Assembly: GCF_004379255.2 (NCBI RefSeq)
Contig: NC_056037.1
Coordinates: 14,580,902-14,644,901 of the forward strand
Direction of reading: 5' to 3'
Origin: Salvia splendens
Lineage: Eukaryota > Streptophyta > Magnoliopsida > Lamiales > Lamiaceae
DNA: 64,000 nucleotides
Below are positions 11,195-21,199 of the stretch, in pieces. Under the pieces are notes generated by a model. The model was given only the letters and a program-made list of their open reading frames with translations. It did not search any database and was not told the origin of the DNA. Position numbers and translations under genes: made by a program. Within the stretch, counting starts at the first letter, position 1, and the number at the start of each line of letters is the position of its first letter.

Positions 11195-11340
11195 AATGAA
11201 GACTTTAAGTCTTTTGTAATTTATAATTTTGAAGTTGTAATTTCTAATTTTTATGTTGTAATTTGTAAATTTTAACTTGTAATTTGTAATTTTAAAGTTG
11301 TAATTTGTAATTTTGAAGTTGTAATTTGTATCAATAAAAT
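11195..11340. repeat. TAATTTGTAATTTTGAAGTTG tandem repeat
   Basis: A minisatellite of about 21 bp built from TTGTAATTTGTAATTTTGAAG variants, located in the 3' part of the hAT element after its coding remnant. Confidence 0.7.
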
Positions 11341-11444
11341 TACATTTGTACATCGCTTCATTCTAATGTTATTTACGCAAGTTTTTTTACATTTTAAACT
11401 TGAATTACAATTTACAAAATGCAAAAAAAAAAAAAAAAAAAATC

Positions 11445-11650
11445 AAAACGAACCGCCGAACCGGCCGAACCGGCCCGGAACCGGCCCGGAACCGGCCAAT
11501 CACCGGCGGTTCCACGGTTCACTTGAACCGGCGGTTCCACGGTTCACGAACCGGAACCGCCACACCTTGGCCGGGCCGGTTCAGGTTCATCAATTTATTG
11601 AACCGGAACCGGCGGTTCCGAACCGTGAACCGCCGGTTCCGGAACCGTGG
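11445..11650. repeat. Right subterminal GAACCGG/CCGGTTC array of the hAT element
   Basis: Mirror of the left array: repeated GAACCGGC, CGGCGGTTCC and CACGGTTCA words directly inside the right terminal repeat. Open frames on both strands here are repeat artefacts. Confidence 0.8.
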
Positions 11651-11663
11651 TGACGTCTACTGA

Positions 11664-11906
11664 TCACCTCTTGTGCCCCGACAAGATATTACATATGGAA
11701 ATTGAACATTTTTTCCCAACTTGTTCTCTTTTTGGAAACGAAACATTCCTTTGTTTCGAAGTAACGTGGGAGCATTTGCCTTTCTCCTTATGCAATGCGC
11801 ACTTGCAGTCACGGTGATATGGTCTCCGCTCAATGTCTGTGTCCGACATTGATAGGCTTCCATCAAACACACATCGAAACATCAACTCTACTGCCACACT
11901 TGACAT
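11664..11906 (-). CDS. Small Cys/His-rich protein, copy B
   Basis: An 80-residue protein starting MSSVAVELMFRCVFDGSLSM. It carries the invariant core RPYHRDCKCALH and the following CxH, then a basic Ser/Lys-rich tail. The second Cys of the family (SMCDTD) is Ser here, as in copy D. The TGA stop (11664-11666) lies inside the 8-bp target duplication of the hAT element, so the insertion sits directly at the gene's end and probably replaced its 3' UTR. A TATA box (TATATAAA on the minus strand, 11998-12005) lies 92 bp upstream of the ATG. It is divergently oriented with copy C. Function unknown; the metal-binding idea is an inference from the Cys/His spacing. Confidence 0.75.
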   Translation of the reverse strand: MSSVAVELMFRCVFDGSLSMSDTDIERRPYHRDCKCALHKEKGKCSHVTSKQRNVSFPKREQVGKKCSISICNILSGHKR

Positions 11907-11997
11907 CTCTCTCTCTCTCTTCTATTCTCTCCTTTCTATGCCGTTTCTAATGATCTGAGACAGAGTTTGTTGAAATTGTTGCATGTTTCTTGAGGAG

Positions 11998-12057
11998 TTT
12001 ATATAGGACTAACCCTGTGTGTAGAATATTTGTTTGGAAAGTTCAAGAGGTTTGGTG
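11998..12057 (-). promoter_or_regulatory. Promoter of copy B: TATA box plus conserved family block
   Basis: On the minus strand: CCAAACCTCTTGAACTTTCC, CAAACAAATATTCTAC, then CCTATATAAACTCC. The same ordered block precedes copies C, D and E, so it is the family core promoter. Transcription is inferred from the TATA box position. Confidence 0.6.
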
Positions 12058-12818
12058 TGGACTACTTTCTTTAGATACTTTTAGTTTTTTGACAAGTCAT
12101 AACACGTTTTACAAGAAATATATGGATTCCTTTATAATAAGTTATACAAAGTAAATAAACTCCAAAATGTGCATAACAAAATCTATTCTTTACTGTGTTT
12201 TATAACATACCAATACTTTCCAGTCTTCTCTTGGAAGTAACAATGATAATATATATTGCAATTATTTTGATGAAACAAATGATCAAATCTCCATAGTTTT
12301 GATGTCTTAGAGATCTAAGCAGAGAGCAAGACAACTTATTAGATGAAACATAAATTTCATCAAAATTATTATGTAGAATTTATGTCAGTCACGCACGCCT
12401 CCTTAATTGTAACTAAAGAAGCATATCTTATAAAATAGGAAGAAGGAAAACATCAATAGTCATGTTCAAATAACATACAATAGCTTCTTTGGTTTGGTGC
12501 ATATTTGTATTTCATATTTTATCTGTGAGAAATCTGTATAAGCATACCATTAGAATTAAAACTGTGCCACCTACCATTTATGTTAGAAAATGCCTTTTTT
12601 CATAAAAAATACAAGATTGTGATTAGTTATGAACTACTACTATTATTCTTTCCCCTTGTTCTGAACTACATCATAGATTCCTTGAATGGTTAAATATAGC
12701 AAAATGCTTTCAATCTCTCCAAGATCTATTTTGTATTGTTTTATACGGGTTTATTCTAAGGCCAAGTTCTAGGAATATACATTTCTTGTTGTGAAAAGTG
12801 TACAGAATAATAGCCCGT

Positions 12819-12893
12819 ACCAAACCTCTCTTCTAACTATACAAACAAATATTCTACTTCTACCAACTTAGTTCCACCATTGCCCTATATAAA
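12819..12893 (+). promoter_or_regulatory. Promoter of copy C: conserved block and TATA box
   Basis: ACCAAACCTCTCTT, ACAAACAAATATTCTAC and TATATAAA (12886-12893), 74-81 bp before the ATG. It is nearly identical to the promoter of copy E and, inverted, related to those of B and D. Confidence 0.6.
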
Positions 12894-12966
12894 CCCATGA
12901 AGAAACATGCAACATTTCCAACAAACACTTCTACACACACACTTGAAACAAGAGAAGATAAAAGAG

Positions 12967-13128
12967 ATGTCGAGTGCAGCAGCAGAGATGATGCTTCGCT
13001 GTGTGTTCGAAGGAAGCCTGTCAATGTGTGACACGGACATTGAGCGAAGACCATATCATCGAGACTGCAAGTGCGCATTACATAAGGAGAAAGGCCTAAT
13101 GCTCCCACTCTGCTTCAAAACAGAGTAA
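12967..13128 (+). pseudogene. Small Cys/His-rich protein, copy C (frameshifted)
   Basis: The first 43 codons are almost identical to copy E (MSSAAAEMMLRCVFEGSLSM and RPYHRDCKCALH). Right after KEKG one extra base (GGCCTAATGC versus GGCAAATGC in copies E and F) shifts the frame. The frame ends at TAA 13126-13128 after 53 residues, losing the last CxH of the signature. An in-frame upstream ATG at 12907 would add 20 residues, but the family start at 12967 is the conserved one. Sequence similarity continues only to about 13143, where a candidate Harbinger-type insertion begins. The promoter is intact, so a truncated transcript is possible. Confidence 0.7.
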
Positions 13129-13143
13129 TGTGGCATTTCCAAA

Positions 13144-13780
13144 GAGAAGATTAGAGCACTAGCAATGGTGACCTATCTAAGCCTATCTTCATTTTTTCCT
13201 GCCACGTGTCAGCAGACCCATCTCAGAGTCTATCTTCCTGCGATGAGAGCCCATCCCAGATCTCAAAGCCCATATCTTTTCCACATCCTCACTATTTTAT
13301 ACTCCCTCCGTCCCGAGCTACTCGCTCATTTCCTTTTCGGCACGGAGATTAATGAATGAGTGTATAGGAAAGTCAAAAATGACGGCTATAGGTGAAAATT
13401 TTTACTAAAAATGGAAAGAGTGCAAGTAACTTGGGACGCCCAAAAAGGAAATACGTGCGAGTAGTGCGGGACGGAGGGAGTATTTTTCACTTTTAATTTA
13501 GTTTGAAATAAAATGATATAGAATAACAAGAAATGGAGAAAACTTAATAAAAAATAAATTTCATTAAAAAGAAAACATCTTACATCTAAAAAAATTATAG
13601 AAAAAAACAAACTAAAACATTGATAAAAATATTGTAAACATTGTGATTATAGAGAAGTAAAATGTAGAGTGAGATAAAATAAAGTGGGATAAATGTGAAT
13701 AATTGGTGGGGAATGAGGTACATGTAACCCTTGCATAAAGGGGAAGAGAAGAAAGATGTTGACGAGATGATGGTCATTAG
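13144..13780. mobile_element. Composite MITE insertion in the 3' end of copy C
   Basis: After gene sequence ends near 13143, TTAGAGCACTAGCAATGG resembles the end of a PIF/Harbinger (Tourist) MITE with a TTA target. No matching right end is visible. A Stowaway sits inside it (13302-13480). Gene-like sequence reappears at about 13783. Confidence 0.35.
13302..13480. mobile_element. Stowaway MITE
   Basis: A 179-bp element with terminal repeats CTCCCTCCGTCCCG and CGGGACGGAGGGAG, flanked by TA on both sides (13300-13301 and 13481-13482). Subterminal arms are complementary (AGCTACTCGC versus GCGAGTAGTG). Confidence 0.9.
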
Positions 13781-13782
13781 GC

Positions 13783-13825
13783 AAATGCTCCCACTCTGCA
13801 GAGTAATGTTTCATTTCCTAAGAAT
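13783..13825 (+). pseudogene. Fragment of the small-protein gene 3' region
   Basis: GGCAAATGCTCCCACTCTGC followed by AGAGTAATGTTTCATTTCC matches codons after KEKG in copy F with a short internal deletion (TTCAAAAC lost). Copy C has its own version of this stretch 650 bp upstream, so this is a separate remnant or a duplicated piece. Confidence 0.6.
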
Positions 13826-14170
13826 CAATAAGATTAGCTTCTTCCTTTTCTCAGTTCGTCTGACATTTGTCTACAAAAGAGATAGTGCGGAAATTTGTCA
13901 AAACCCAAAAATGCAGTGAATAATCACACCTTCAACCAATGCTATTTTATTATCTTTCCAAAAATAATATATATGAATTTAAATTATTTAATTTTTGGTA
14001 CATATTTAATGTGATTTTTAAGAAATGTACTATGCCGTATTTTATTAATGTCATTTCAGTTATATAGTTTCATTTTAGATATAATAAATATTGAAAATAA
14101 ATATAAAATTTGATAAAAATTATAGTATTAAGAAAAATTATTTTGTTGTGCAATTTCATACCTAATCAAC

Positions 14171-14452
14171 CTATTTACCTATAGCATGTGGTTGAATTAC
14201 CAGAGGCACAAGCTCTAGTTTGTAAGATAGCACATGTGATATGGAAATTGAACATTTTTTCCAAACTTGTTCTCTTTTTAGAAATGAAACATTCCTCTGT
14301 TTTGAAGCAAAGTGGGAGCATTTGCCTTTCTCCTTATGCAATGCACACTTGCAGTCACGGTGATATGGTCTCCGCTCAATGTCTGTGTCCGACATTGATA
14401 GGCTTCCATCAAACACACATCGAAACATCAACTCTGCTGCTACACTCGACAT
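14171..14452 (-). CDS. Small Cys/His-rich protein, copy D
   Basis: A 93-residue sister of copy B: MSSVAAELMFRCVFDGSLSM start, core RPYHRDCKCALH plus the downstream CxH, and a tail that runs about 13 residues longer than copy B because its stop lies further on. The DNA beyond the stop matches the left flank of the hAT element near copy B, showing that B and D units are direct duplicates. TATA box at 14526-14533 on the minus strand, 74-81 bp upstream. It is head-to-head with copy E, but the 9-kb LTR element now lies between them. Function unknown. Confidence 0.75.
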   Translation of the reverse strand: MSSVAAELMFRCVFDGSLSMSDTDIERRPYHRDCKCALHKEKGKCSHFASKQRNVSFLKREQVWKKCSISISHVLSYKLELVPLVIQPHAIGK

Positions 14453-14525
14453 CTCTATCCTTCGTAGATTCCTAATGTCGTTTATAATGAGAGTTTGTTG
14501 AAATTATTGCATGTTTCTTAAGGAA

Positions 14526-14582
14526 TTTATATAAGACTAACCTTGTGTGTAGAATATTTATTGGAAAGTTCAAGAGGTTTGG
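14526..14582 (-). promoter_or_regulatory. Promoter of copy D: TATA box and conserved block
   Basis: On the minus strand: CCAAACCTCTTGAACTTTCC, then AATAAATATTCTAC, then TTATATAAATTCC. One base group (CAA) is missing relative to copy B. Confidence 0.55.
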
Positions 14583-14599
14583 ATACATGTATACCTCTC

Positions 14600-15295
14600 C
14601 GGTCTTCTCTTGGAAGTAACAATGATAATATTCCATTATTCACCAAATTCAGTAAAAACTAATAGTATGTTAGAAAAGAGTTTCTCTCATACATATGATT
14701 TTGTAATATCCTAGAGTGAGCATGCATATCCGTATATTATTACTGATAAAAGATTTTCCTTAACTAACTTTAGAGTTTTCTTTACTACTACAGTTTTCAT
14801 TCTATTTTCTATATACACATAAAAATAGGATTTTGCATTTGCTTGAACAGATGCACACTTCTCTTGTCCAAATCAACAATTTAAGCCTACATAATATTTC
14901 TATATTTTTCAGCAAAAGTTATGCATATTATTGTTTGACAACAACAAGAAGGTGCCAGCTACATCAAGGTCCTTATTTTGTCTTGTGCTGCAAAATGTTT
15001 TACTTTTAAATTGATACCTATAAATTGACAAATCTAACAGTATCAATACCTATAAATTGATAGATGTGTAAATAAATATTAATTCTCCTAGATTCTTTCT
15101 CTAACTTTTAAATCATTGCTTTTGAAAAAACAGAAGATTTAGGTAGAATCTTTTAAATCAAACTGATGGAAACAAGAAAACCACTGACTTTTGTCATGTC
15201 TTGAGATCCTTTCTCAACACCCACATATGTATTTTCTGTCCTTTTTGAGTAAGGAATCCAAATTGCATAGTAATGATGTCTTAGAGTTCTAAGTA
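14600..15295. other. D-E intergenic flank, left of the LTR element
   Basis: No gene. The beginning (TCTTCTCTTGGAAGTAACAA) and the end (GATGTCTTAGAG) match the B-C intergenic region at about 12225 and 12300, confirming the duplicated layout. Confidence 0.6.
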
Positions 15296-15300
15296 GAGAG

Positions 15301-16466
15301 TGATAAGGCTCATTTCATGCATCGGTTTTGGGGGTAAAACATATATTACTTATCGGTTTATCACGCAAACAAGTGTTAAAATGTGCAGAAATGCTACTTG
15401 TCCAAGGCAGCAAGGCAGAACTGATCAAGCACGTACAAAAGGCGAAAAAGGCCAAAAATCGGGGGAGTTGATCAAAGGGTGAGGTCAAGCAGTTAAAGTG
15501 GGGACCGCTGGTTTCTAGAAGGAAAACGTGAGGAAAAGAGCTGGATGTGGCGCACCATTCTGTTACCCAGGACGACGTTTTAGAAGGGGACACGTGCCAG
15601 CTTGTGAAGACGCCAGGACGAACCGATCAAAAATTTGTTATCCAAAATCGTTGTTATTCTAGAAGAAAGAGCACGTAGCAATCAATGAGTCTCTCATCCT
15701 CTGCATGAGTGAATATTCCCTGTCAAGATCGTTATCCAGCTGGAGGCCGAATCGAGCTTATAAATAGAGGCTGCGCCACCATAAGAAAGTATCCGAGACT
15801 TTACTTTCCGCCTAGTTTAGCTTAGTTCAGCTCTCTAGCTTAGTTTAGCTTAGTTCTGCTCTCTTAGCTTAGTTTAGTTCAGATCTCTAGTTTAGCTTAG
15901 ATAGCGTAGTTAAAAGGGCGACCGAAGGAAGCGCTGCAGAATAACCATTTCTGTCGGCGTAACTTAAGTTTCCCGCTGAGATTCTTCTCAGTTTACCGCT
16001 TTCTTTATTTTCGAAGTGTTAGCTTAGTTTATTTTCACGCTGTAATCGTATCTTAGTTTAATCGAAGTTATTCTCTCTTTTAAATCGCGCATTTACTTTT
16101 CTGTTATTACCTGCAATTTACTTGACCCAGTGTTTAAATTTCCGTTGATCAAGCTAGCTAGTTTGAATTATGCCTAGATAAAAACCGTAGTTAAAACTCC
16201 CAAGTTAAAGCGTGGCAGCAGCCAACCCCCCTGTTCACTACTCACACACTCGACACACCAACTTCTCTGTGGGATCGACCCCGAACTTGCCGCTTTACTG
16301 TTAAAGTAGTTCGAAATCGGGAGTTATAAATATTATCTTTGGCGCGTTTCGGTTCGAGCATTGATTCGATTAAGTGGCAACGACAATTTGCTAACTGGTC
16401 CAACCGATTCAGTTATCCTCTATATAACTTGATCCAATCTTAATCCGCGGGTTTCCGAGCCCGCCA
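15301..16466 (+). repeat. 5' LTR of the Athila-like element
   Basis: 1,166 bp, TGATAAGG...CCCGCCA. It includes a TATAAATAGAGG box (about 15759-15770) and an internal TTAGCTTAGTTTAG-type tandem repeat (about 15810-15900). By eye it differs from the 3' LTR at roughly 30 positions plus small indels. Confidence 0.9.
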
Positions 16467-16469
16467 AAA

Positions 16470-16487
16470 TGGCGCCGTTGCCGGGGA
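16470..16487 (+). other. Primer-binding site
   Basis: TGGCGCCGTTGCCGGGGA three bases after the LTR. In Athila-type elements this matches the 3' end of a plant tRNA (Asp by recollection). Confidence 0.8.
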
Positions 16488-16573
16488 AGCATGGTGTTAC
16501 TTTATGTTTGTGTGTAGTGCATAGGAGTAAATAGTTTATTTCTTTCTTTTCTTATTTGTTTTTCCTGCTGTTG

Positions 16574-17425
16574 ATGAGAAGGTACCACCAAGGCGATTAC
16601 TGGAATCATCCTTTGATATATAGAAGAACTAACAATCGTTGGAGAGTCCAGGAAGCCGGCGTAGTTACCACTGGTTACAGAGCAGCTTTAGAGGCAGTAG
16701 CAGCAGCTGAGCAAAACCCACTACCACCACCACCAAAGCAAACAGAAGCAGAGATGGTCGCTGTCATCGACGACTCGGGAATCGGCTCTTTGCACGCTCA
16801 TGATGAGAAGGAGCCCACACATGCCATTGCCGCCACTCCTGGGATGCGGACCATCGCTATCAAATCAGGAGTGCTGGCCGTCTTGACCCACTTCTACGGT
16901 CTCTCGAAGGAATGTCCGTACGCCTTTCTGGAGGAGTTCTGCCGATACTGCGATATTCAGCCCGTCCCGGCTGGATCCACGTCTGAAGATTACAGGCTCA
17001 AGGCTATCCCCTTCGTTTTGAAAGGGGACGCAGGAGTATGGCTGTCAAGGCTACCAGATGGATCCATCAGGACTTGGGCGGAATTCCGCATGATATTACT
17101 CGACCGTTTCTTCCCAGCATCAAAGACAAGTGCCCTGAAAAGGGAGATTACAGAGTCCAGACAAGAGTACGACGAGCCCCTCAGCCAGTACTGGGACAGA
17201 TTTCAAGGGCTGCTTCAAGCATGCCCCAACCACAAGCTGGGAGAAAAGGAGATCTACTCGATCTTCTACGGCTGACTCACGGTGGACAGCAAGAACGACC
17301 TCAACCTCGCAGCTCAAGGAGATTTCTCAAAAACCCCTTTTAGCCAAGCTTAGAGTATTCTGGAGAGGCTGATCTAGGCCAAGCGGTCGTATGAGACAAC
17401 CCGAGGGCAGTACAGACGAGGGGCA
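16574..17425 (+). pseudogene. Gag of the Athila-like element, first part, with in-frame stops
   Basis: The first ATG of the frame is 16574; codons before it begin with TTG and are not used. About 233 codons carry a retrotransposon gag (capsid) region, including FVLKGDAGVWL, TWAEF and RFFPASKTSALKREI, typical of Athila gag. The frame is stopped by TGA at 17273-17275 and two TAG codons (about 17351 and 17381). It stays in the same phase and reopens into the next frame, so only point nonsense changes separate the two. Confidence 0.8.
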
Positions 17426-18976
17426 GTGCACGCAGCAGAGGCGCGCAATGAGGAAAAGCTAGAAGCTCGATTTGAGCAAATGGAGAAAAGGCTGCTGGAG
17501 GCAGTGGAGAAAGCCAGACCACCACCACCAACTGCACCCAAAGAAACGCAGTATATGGCGCAACCACCGCCGCCAGAGGAACATCATTACTACTACTGCG
17601 AGTTTCCCCCTGAGGTTGAGCAAGTGAATGCCGCAGGCCACTGGAATGCAAATGGCAGCTGGATCCAGGGGAAGCAGAGAGATGCTCCATGGAGGGATCA
17701 CCCAAACTTCAGATGGACCGATCAAAATCAGAACCAACCACAACTACCCCCTCCACAGCAGACGCACTCTTCTGACGGGCAGTCCAACTGGCCGTCCCGA
17801 ATCATGGATAGACCAAACACTGGAGGAAACAGAGTGCAAGGGGGTCAGGCAGGTTGGTCAAGTGCCCCTCAAGGGAACTGGTCTAGCGGAGGACAATCCA
17901 ATTGGTCAAGCCGACAAAAGGAAGGAGACTGGAGAGGATACCAACACCAAATCCTCCAGTATAGCAACCAGGGAAGGCAGTCAAGTAACCAAGTGGTGAG
18001 TTATGTTCCACAGTACTTCCAAGGGAACCAACAAAACCACCAGTTCCAGAGCCAACCAGAGCAGTATGGATCGTCCGGTTTCTATCAGCAAGGTCATGGA
18101 GGAGGCCGATTTAATCAGAGAAATAACAGGCAGCAAAATGAATATCCAGGGGATATGACGATTCCACATCAACCCAATGATGCGGTGCGTGAAATACAGA
18201 AAACCCAGAGGGAACATAGGGCTGCATTACAGATGCTTACCAAGCAGTTATCTCAAGTCGCCATATCGCTGGGCGAGCTGAGAGGTAATGAAGGAAAGAT
18301 TCCGGCTACAGTGCAACCACTAGCAGGGCGGGAAAACGTCAACACAGTGTCCCTGAAATCAGAAGGAGTTTATCAAAGCTCAACTACAAGTTTTCCGACA
18401 CCCAGGATCAGTCATAATGCAAACTCTAAATCCGCCTCTGATCAAGTCACAGCGGAGGAAGAATCTTACATCCGAAAACAGGTTGCTGAAAAGAGAAGGA
18501 GGATCGAAGCAGAAGAAGTGACCAATATGGTCCGACCTGGTGATCTTCCCCCCAAGAGAACTGACCCAGGGGTATTTACGCTCTCAATCTCCGTCAGAAA
18601 CGTCCAAATAGAGCACGCAATGTGCGACCTAGGGGCCTCCATTAATATTATGCCATACTCTATATTCAAGAAGCTGGGGAATGCCAAGCTCGTCGAAACT
18701 AATATCGAAATACAGTTAGCAGACGGATCTTGCATTTACCCCGAGGGAGTTCTGGAAGATGAGGTCGTCAAGGTAAACAGATTCATGTATCCTGCGGATT
18801 TCTTTGTTATAAAGATGACGGAACCAGGAGTGGAGGAGTCTATTGGAATCCTCTTGGGGAGACCTTTCTTATCCACCGCCAACACGGTCATTGACGTTCG
18901 CCAGGGAATAATTAATTTGGAGTTTAAAGGAGAGCGGTTTACAGTCGAAATTAATAAAGCTGCAAAACGGTTGTAG
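17384..18976 (+). pseudogene. Gag C-terminus plus retropepsin of the Athila-like element
   Basis: A 530-codon open stretch in phase with gag. It begins with a Glu/Arg-rich coiled-coil-like part and continues with a Gln/Asn/Ser/Trp-rich linker with repeated NWSS motifs. It ends with an aspartic protease domain in which CDLGASINIMP is the active-site motif, followed by ILLGRPFL. The frame stops at TAG 18974-18976 but continues open in the same phase to 19378. No normal start codon exists; any product would need readthrough of upstream stops. Confidence 0.8.
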
Positions 18977-19033
18977 GACAGAGAAAGCATACAAACTGTA
19001 GACGCCATTGGCCCTCGGAGACAGAAGCATCCG

Positions 19034-20204
19034 ATGGAGGAGTCCTTCAAGGAGCCACCATCTGTCTCCACTAAGAGTAAACTGATCAGGAGAGAGGCAG
19101 AAGATTGGCTTGAAGCGACAATGACTGGAGCAAGGGATGATCAAGCCGTTGGGGGCGCAATTATGGAATTTTGCCAGCCATCGCGACCCACCGAGGCAGG
19201 AGAGGGTACCCAACCGAGAAGGGTCGAAAAACCTCCAGACCGAACCGCCCCACTAAAAGAAATGTTGAAAAGGGATCTCTCGCTTACAAAGCAACTACTC
19301 CCCCAACATCACTCCCAGCTGAAGTTCAACTTGGTCGGACCTTCGCGCAGTCACGGCAAAACTTCCATACCCCATTGACCAAGAGGAGGTCAGAGCATCG
19401 TTAAGACGCGCTGGAGCCCATAGAAGACTCATAAAGGATTTCGCCGAAAGAGCACAGGTCCTGACGAAGTCACCCCGGAGCAACGTTAAATATCCCGATG
19501 TCTGCGAGACCGCGTTCCCGTTTCTAAGAGATCGATTCAGGAGTTATTCTATGATACGCGGTCCTGACTGGAATCACTCTTTTGAAGTGATGTGTGAAGC
19601 TGGTGACCATGCAATCAGAGCAGTACTGAGTCAGAGAATCCGATGGAAGAGTCGTGTGGTCCTCTACGCGTCAAAAACATTGGGTCAGGTGCGAAACTAT
19701 GATGCGACCAAAAAAGAAATGCTGGCAGTAGTTTTTGCATTTGAGAAGTTCAGACATCACCTTCTTGGTTTGAAGGTGCTGGTGTATACTAACTGTGCGG
19801 CCATCAAGTACCTACCGTCAAGGGAGAAGTCAAACCCGCAATTGATCAGATGGTTACTCTTCCTACAGGAATTTGAGTGGGAGGCAGTTGATAGGAACAA
19901 ATGTGAAAATACAGAGGCGAATCACCAGCGCCGAGCTCTGCAGGAAGAAAGAAAGGGGGGCCTTTCAGACAGAATCCCTGAAAAGCACTTGTATTTGATC
20001 AAGTCCAAGTCTGAGAAACAGTGGGTCTACCAAAAAGGGAGGACTGATCAAGGAAGACAGAACAGCTGGGAACGACTTGAATCCAAGAAGGCAAGGCTCG
20101 CAAATAGCAACGAATTGAAGGAAGAAGGGTTACCTGAAAAGGACAAAAGGGAGGCGTTTGTAGTGGACTACATGTCACTACCAACGCCCAGCTCGCGCCA
20201 GTAA
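19034..20204 (+). pseudogene. Pol remnant: RT edge and RNase H, catalytic residues altered
   Basis: One frame (19034-19378) holds linker sequence up to the point where reverse transcriptase should begin. A shifted frame from about 19345 to 20204 holds the RT connection (HRRLIKDFAERAQVLTK) and the RNase H domain (YASKTLGQVRNYDATKKEM, EMLAVVFAFEKFRHHLLG). Reverse transcriptase palm motifs are absent, pointing to a large deletion at about 19345. In RNase H the expected DAS is EAG and the expected YTDH is YTNC, so acidic catalytic positions are lost. After about 19920 the frame is Lys/Glu-rich without integrase motifs. Confidence 0.75.
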
Positions 20205-20776
20205 AGAGGTAAAAGGAGTGATCGAGTATTCATGGATAGTCTGCTTGATCAATCGATAATGTCTAAATTTCTTAATCTGATCAAGTGACATTCCAAGAAA
20301 ACTCGGTCAGCCTCTTGTTAGTGTAAATAGTCTTTAGTAGGTTTAGTTTTATTTAAATCAAAAGTCAGAAGTAAAAGCAAGAAACTGATCAAGTAGGATT
20401 ATGTGAGATGTCATGGCCCACGTGATCAGTGCAAGTTGAGTTCAATTAGTGGTGCAGGGATTGAGTTTATTAAAAACAAGAGATGATAAGAAGTGTGCAG
20501 TAATTAGAGGAGTGTCAGGCGGCGCCGACTGATTGAAATGAAAGGACACCCTGAAGAGAGAAGAACGAAGCGTGTCGGGGAAGCTTTGCCACCTGGCATT
20601 CTAAAAAGGCGCATCGGTATGCGAAAGGTCGCTGAGACTTCAATAGGAAGGAATCTCAACAGTCGAAGCTCAAGCATAAAAGGGATCTTTCGGATCTCAC
20701 TTTCCATCAGCTACCTCTTTACTATCCTTATCTAATTCTCTCCAATGCAAATCACCTGCAAACATAATCAGAAGAG

Positions 20777-21199
20777 ATGAAGGACAATCAACTCGAAGTT
20801 TCCAGTACCTCCTCGTTTTCTTTAGGAGCCAGCATCAACAGTGATAATCAGAGATCCTTATTACCGCCCAACCCACCAACAACCAGAACCCCTTCATTAC
20901 CTCCTAGGGTCATCGACCCACTCCCAGTTATGAGCCCGACTGACATAAGGCGTGTGGGTTTCTTACTCAGAAGTTTCCCCGCCGGCGCTGACCCCGTGGA
21001 AAGACACATCGCTGTCAAGGTTCGCCAAACAATTTCTCGACCAAAGGACTTCTCTACGCCGCCACCGACGGATGGTATGCTTGCTCAGAACACCAAGTCA
21101 CTACCCAGTGGCAAGGACCTTATGCATCTTCATGAAGGGGTGCCTCTTCCTAGTAATCCCCTATGGCAACGGAATGAGACAAAATGTAACCTTTTTTGA
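20777..21199 (+). CDS. Unrecognised 140-aa frame in the 3' part of the LTR element
   Basis: An ATG at 20777 opens a 140-codon Pro/Ser-rich frame with no transmembrane segment and no domain I know. It sits where Athila elements usually have an env-like gene. A TATA-like CATAAAAGG lies about 100 bp upstream (20674) with a CT-rich leader, so it could be an independent transcription unit. A second, longer-reading frame (20952-21263) overlaps it, so the true coding frame may be broken. Confidence 0.35.
   Translation: MKDNQLEVSSTSSFSLGASINSDNQRSLLPPNPPTTRTPSLPPRVIDPLPVMSPTDIRRVGFLLRSFPAGADPVERHIAVKVRQTISRPKDFSTPPPTDGMLAQNTKSLPSGKDLMHLHEGVPLPSNPLWQRNETKCNLF

Larger units (their letters stand above)
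9513..11659 (+). mobile_element. hAT transposon, internal-deletion derivative
   Basis: A 2,147-bp element with short terminal inverted repeats TAGACATCACC (left) and GGTGACGTCTA (right). It is flanked by a perfect 8-bp target duplication CTGATCAC (9505-9512 and 11660-11667), the hAT signature. Subterminal regions (about 9526-9890 and 11445-11650) are dense arrays of GAACCGGCGGTTCC-like palindromic words. The interior encodes only the beginning and end of a hAT transposase (10151-10975). It lies immediately downstream of small-protein copy B, and the right-hand target duplication overlaps that gene's stop codon. Confidence 0.9.

Noticed and set aside
11366..11663. Two overlapping Pro/Arg/Asn-rich frames in the right end of the hAT element
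   Set aside because: They translate the GAACCGG repeat array; no start context or family resemblance.
13386..13777. Two Phe/Leu/Ile-rich minus-strand frames
   Set aside because: AT-rich composition artefacts across a Stowaway and its flank.
17340..17743. Minus-strand frames opposite gag
   Set aside because: Shadows of the Gln/Pro-rich gag linker; the plus strand carries the protease motif in phase.
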